From assembly GCA_030040425.1 (NCBI GenBank), contig JASHTS010000148.1, positions 1 to 40,397 on the forward strand: a stretch of DNA of 40,397 bases, written 5' to 3'. Source of the stretch: Acidobacteriaceae bacterium. Its GTDB lineage: Bacteria > Acidobacteriota > Terriglobia > Terriglobales > Acidobacteriaceae. Shown here in pieces: positions 40,106-40,397 of the stretch. Under the pieces are notes generated by a model that saw only the letters and a list, made by a program, of their open reading frames with translations, was not told the origin of the DNA and did not search any database. Within the stretch, counting starts at the first letter, position 1. Each line of letters opens with the position of its first letter. A program made the position numbers and the translations under genes.

Positions 40106-40397
40106 TCACTCTTCGCCGCTCGGAGTCTCGACGGGCGAAGCCGTGCTTCCCGGAGCGACAATCCCGTACTTCCGGTCGAGAAAAGCCTGCAGTTCTTCAG
40201 GCAAGTGGGGGGCGAGCTCCTGCCAGGTGAGCGCCTTCAATCGGACGCGCAACTTTGCGCTCTTGACCGCAGCCATTACCTGAAACCATTCTTCACGCAG
40301 GTCGGGCCGGCGCGCGTCATGCAGGACGCAAAAGCTGTATCCGGATAAGTGGGCCGCCAGCACATTGCGGAGGAGCTGATAACTCGCGTAGCCCGGA
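40106..40397 (-). CDS. C-terminal part of a possible restriction-endonuclease-like protein (5' end missing)
   Basis: Reading frame open to the window edge on the minus strand, so only about 96 C-terminal residues are present: GYASYQLLRNVLAAHLSGY, then VLHDARRPDLREEWFQVM, LKALTWQELAPHLP and LQAFLDRKYGI. From memory this pattern resembles the C-terminus of the PGN_0703-type putative restriction endonuclease family; I cannot confirm it. The tail after YGI (PGSTASPVETPSGEE) is low complexity. Convergent to the isomerase gene with a 58-bp gap. Confidence 0.55.
   Translation of the reverse strand, partial: PGYASYQLLRNVLAAHLSGYSFCVLHDARRPDLREEWFQVMAAVKSAKLRVRLKALTWQELAPHLPEELQAFLDRKYGIVAPGSTASPVETPSGEE

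Overview
The window looks like a chromosomal segment of an acidobacterium (Acidobacteriota, Terriglobia/Acidobacteriaceae-like). This is inferred from high GC, genes packed on both strands, a TonB-dependent receptor of the Oar-like type with an N-terminal carboxypeptidase-regulatory domain, a FucP sugar transporter with oxidative sugar genes, a GAF-GAF-PP2C phosphatase, and the mix of esterases and secreted proteins. I see no rRNA, complete tRNA, CRISPR array, transposase, integrase or phage gene. It reads as ordinary chromosome with two sugar-catabolism islands at its ends.

Left island (1-5.8 kb): the 3' part of a D-xylose-1-dehydrogenase-like SDR, a sodium:solute symporter, a two-helix small membrane protein, an L-fucose/L-arabinose-isomerase-family protein and, convergent to it, a PfkB sugar kinase. 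The set suggests sugar uptake followed by oxidation or by isomerisation and phosphorylation.

Housekeeping and envelope block (5.9-22.3 kb): lysA, a secreted type-B carboxylesterase, a secreted peptidoglycan-binding-like protein, a DegP/HtrA protease, an M20 peptidase next to truA, a TolC-family protein, aroA with an RsbU-type phosphatase, a conserved orphan protein, hpt with deoC, and lgt. DeoC carries arginine where the Schiff-base lysine is expected.

Minus-strand secretion/envelope block (22.3-28.8 kb): a TonB-dependent receptor, a SprT-like metalloprotein, two small secreted helical proteins and a secreted TPR protein. A small Cys-rich protein and uvrA follow on the plus strand, separated by a long perfect hairpin.

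Right island (32.7-40.0 kb): fucP on plus; on minus the series PfkB KDG-kinase-like, KDPG-type aldolase, SDR and fumarylacetoacetate-hydrolase-family protein; then a Gfo/Idh/MocA oxidoreductase and a TIM-barrel isomerase/epimerase on plus. FucP, SDR and FAH protein fit the non-phosphorylating L-fucose route (2-keto-3-deoxy-L-fuconate to pyruvate and lactate), whereas aldolase and kinase fit a KDG/KDPG route. A dehydratase, lactonase and fucose-specific dehydrogenase are not visible. The window ends inside a gene that may be restriction-endonuclease-like.

The strongest unexplained signal is non-coding. Several intergenic gaps are filled by degenerate tandem heptamers (NGCTTNT, CCCTGNN, NCTGANN and a 14-bp double-heptad unit) that abut or enter stop codons; one further gap holds an octamer array. 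They resemble in design the short tandemly repeated repetitive (STRR) heptamers of cyanobacteria, but each locus has its own unit sequence.
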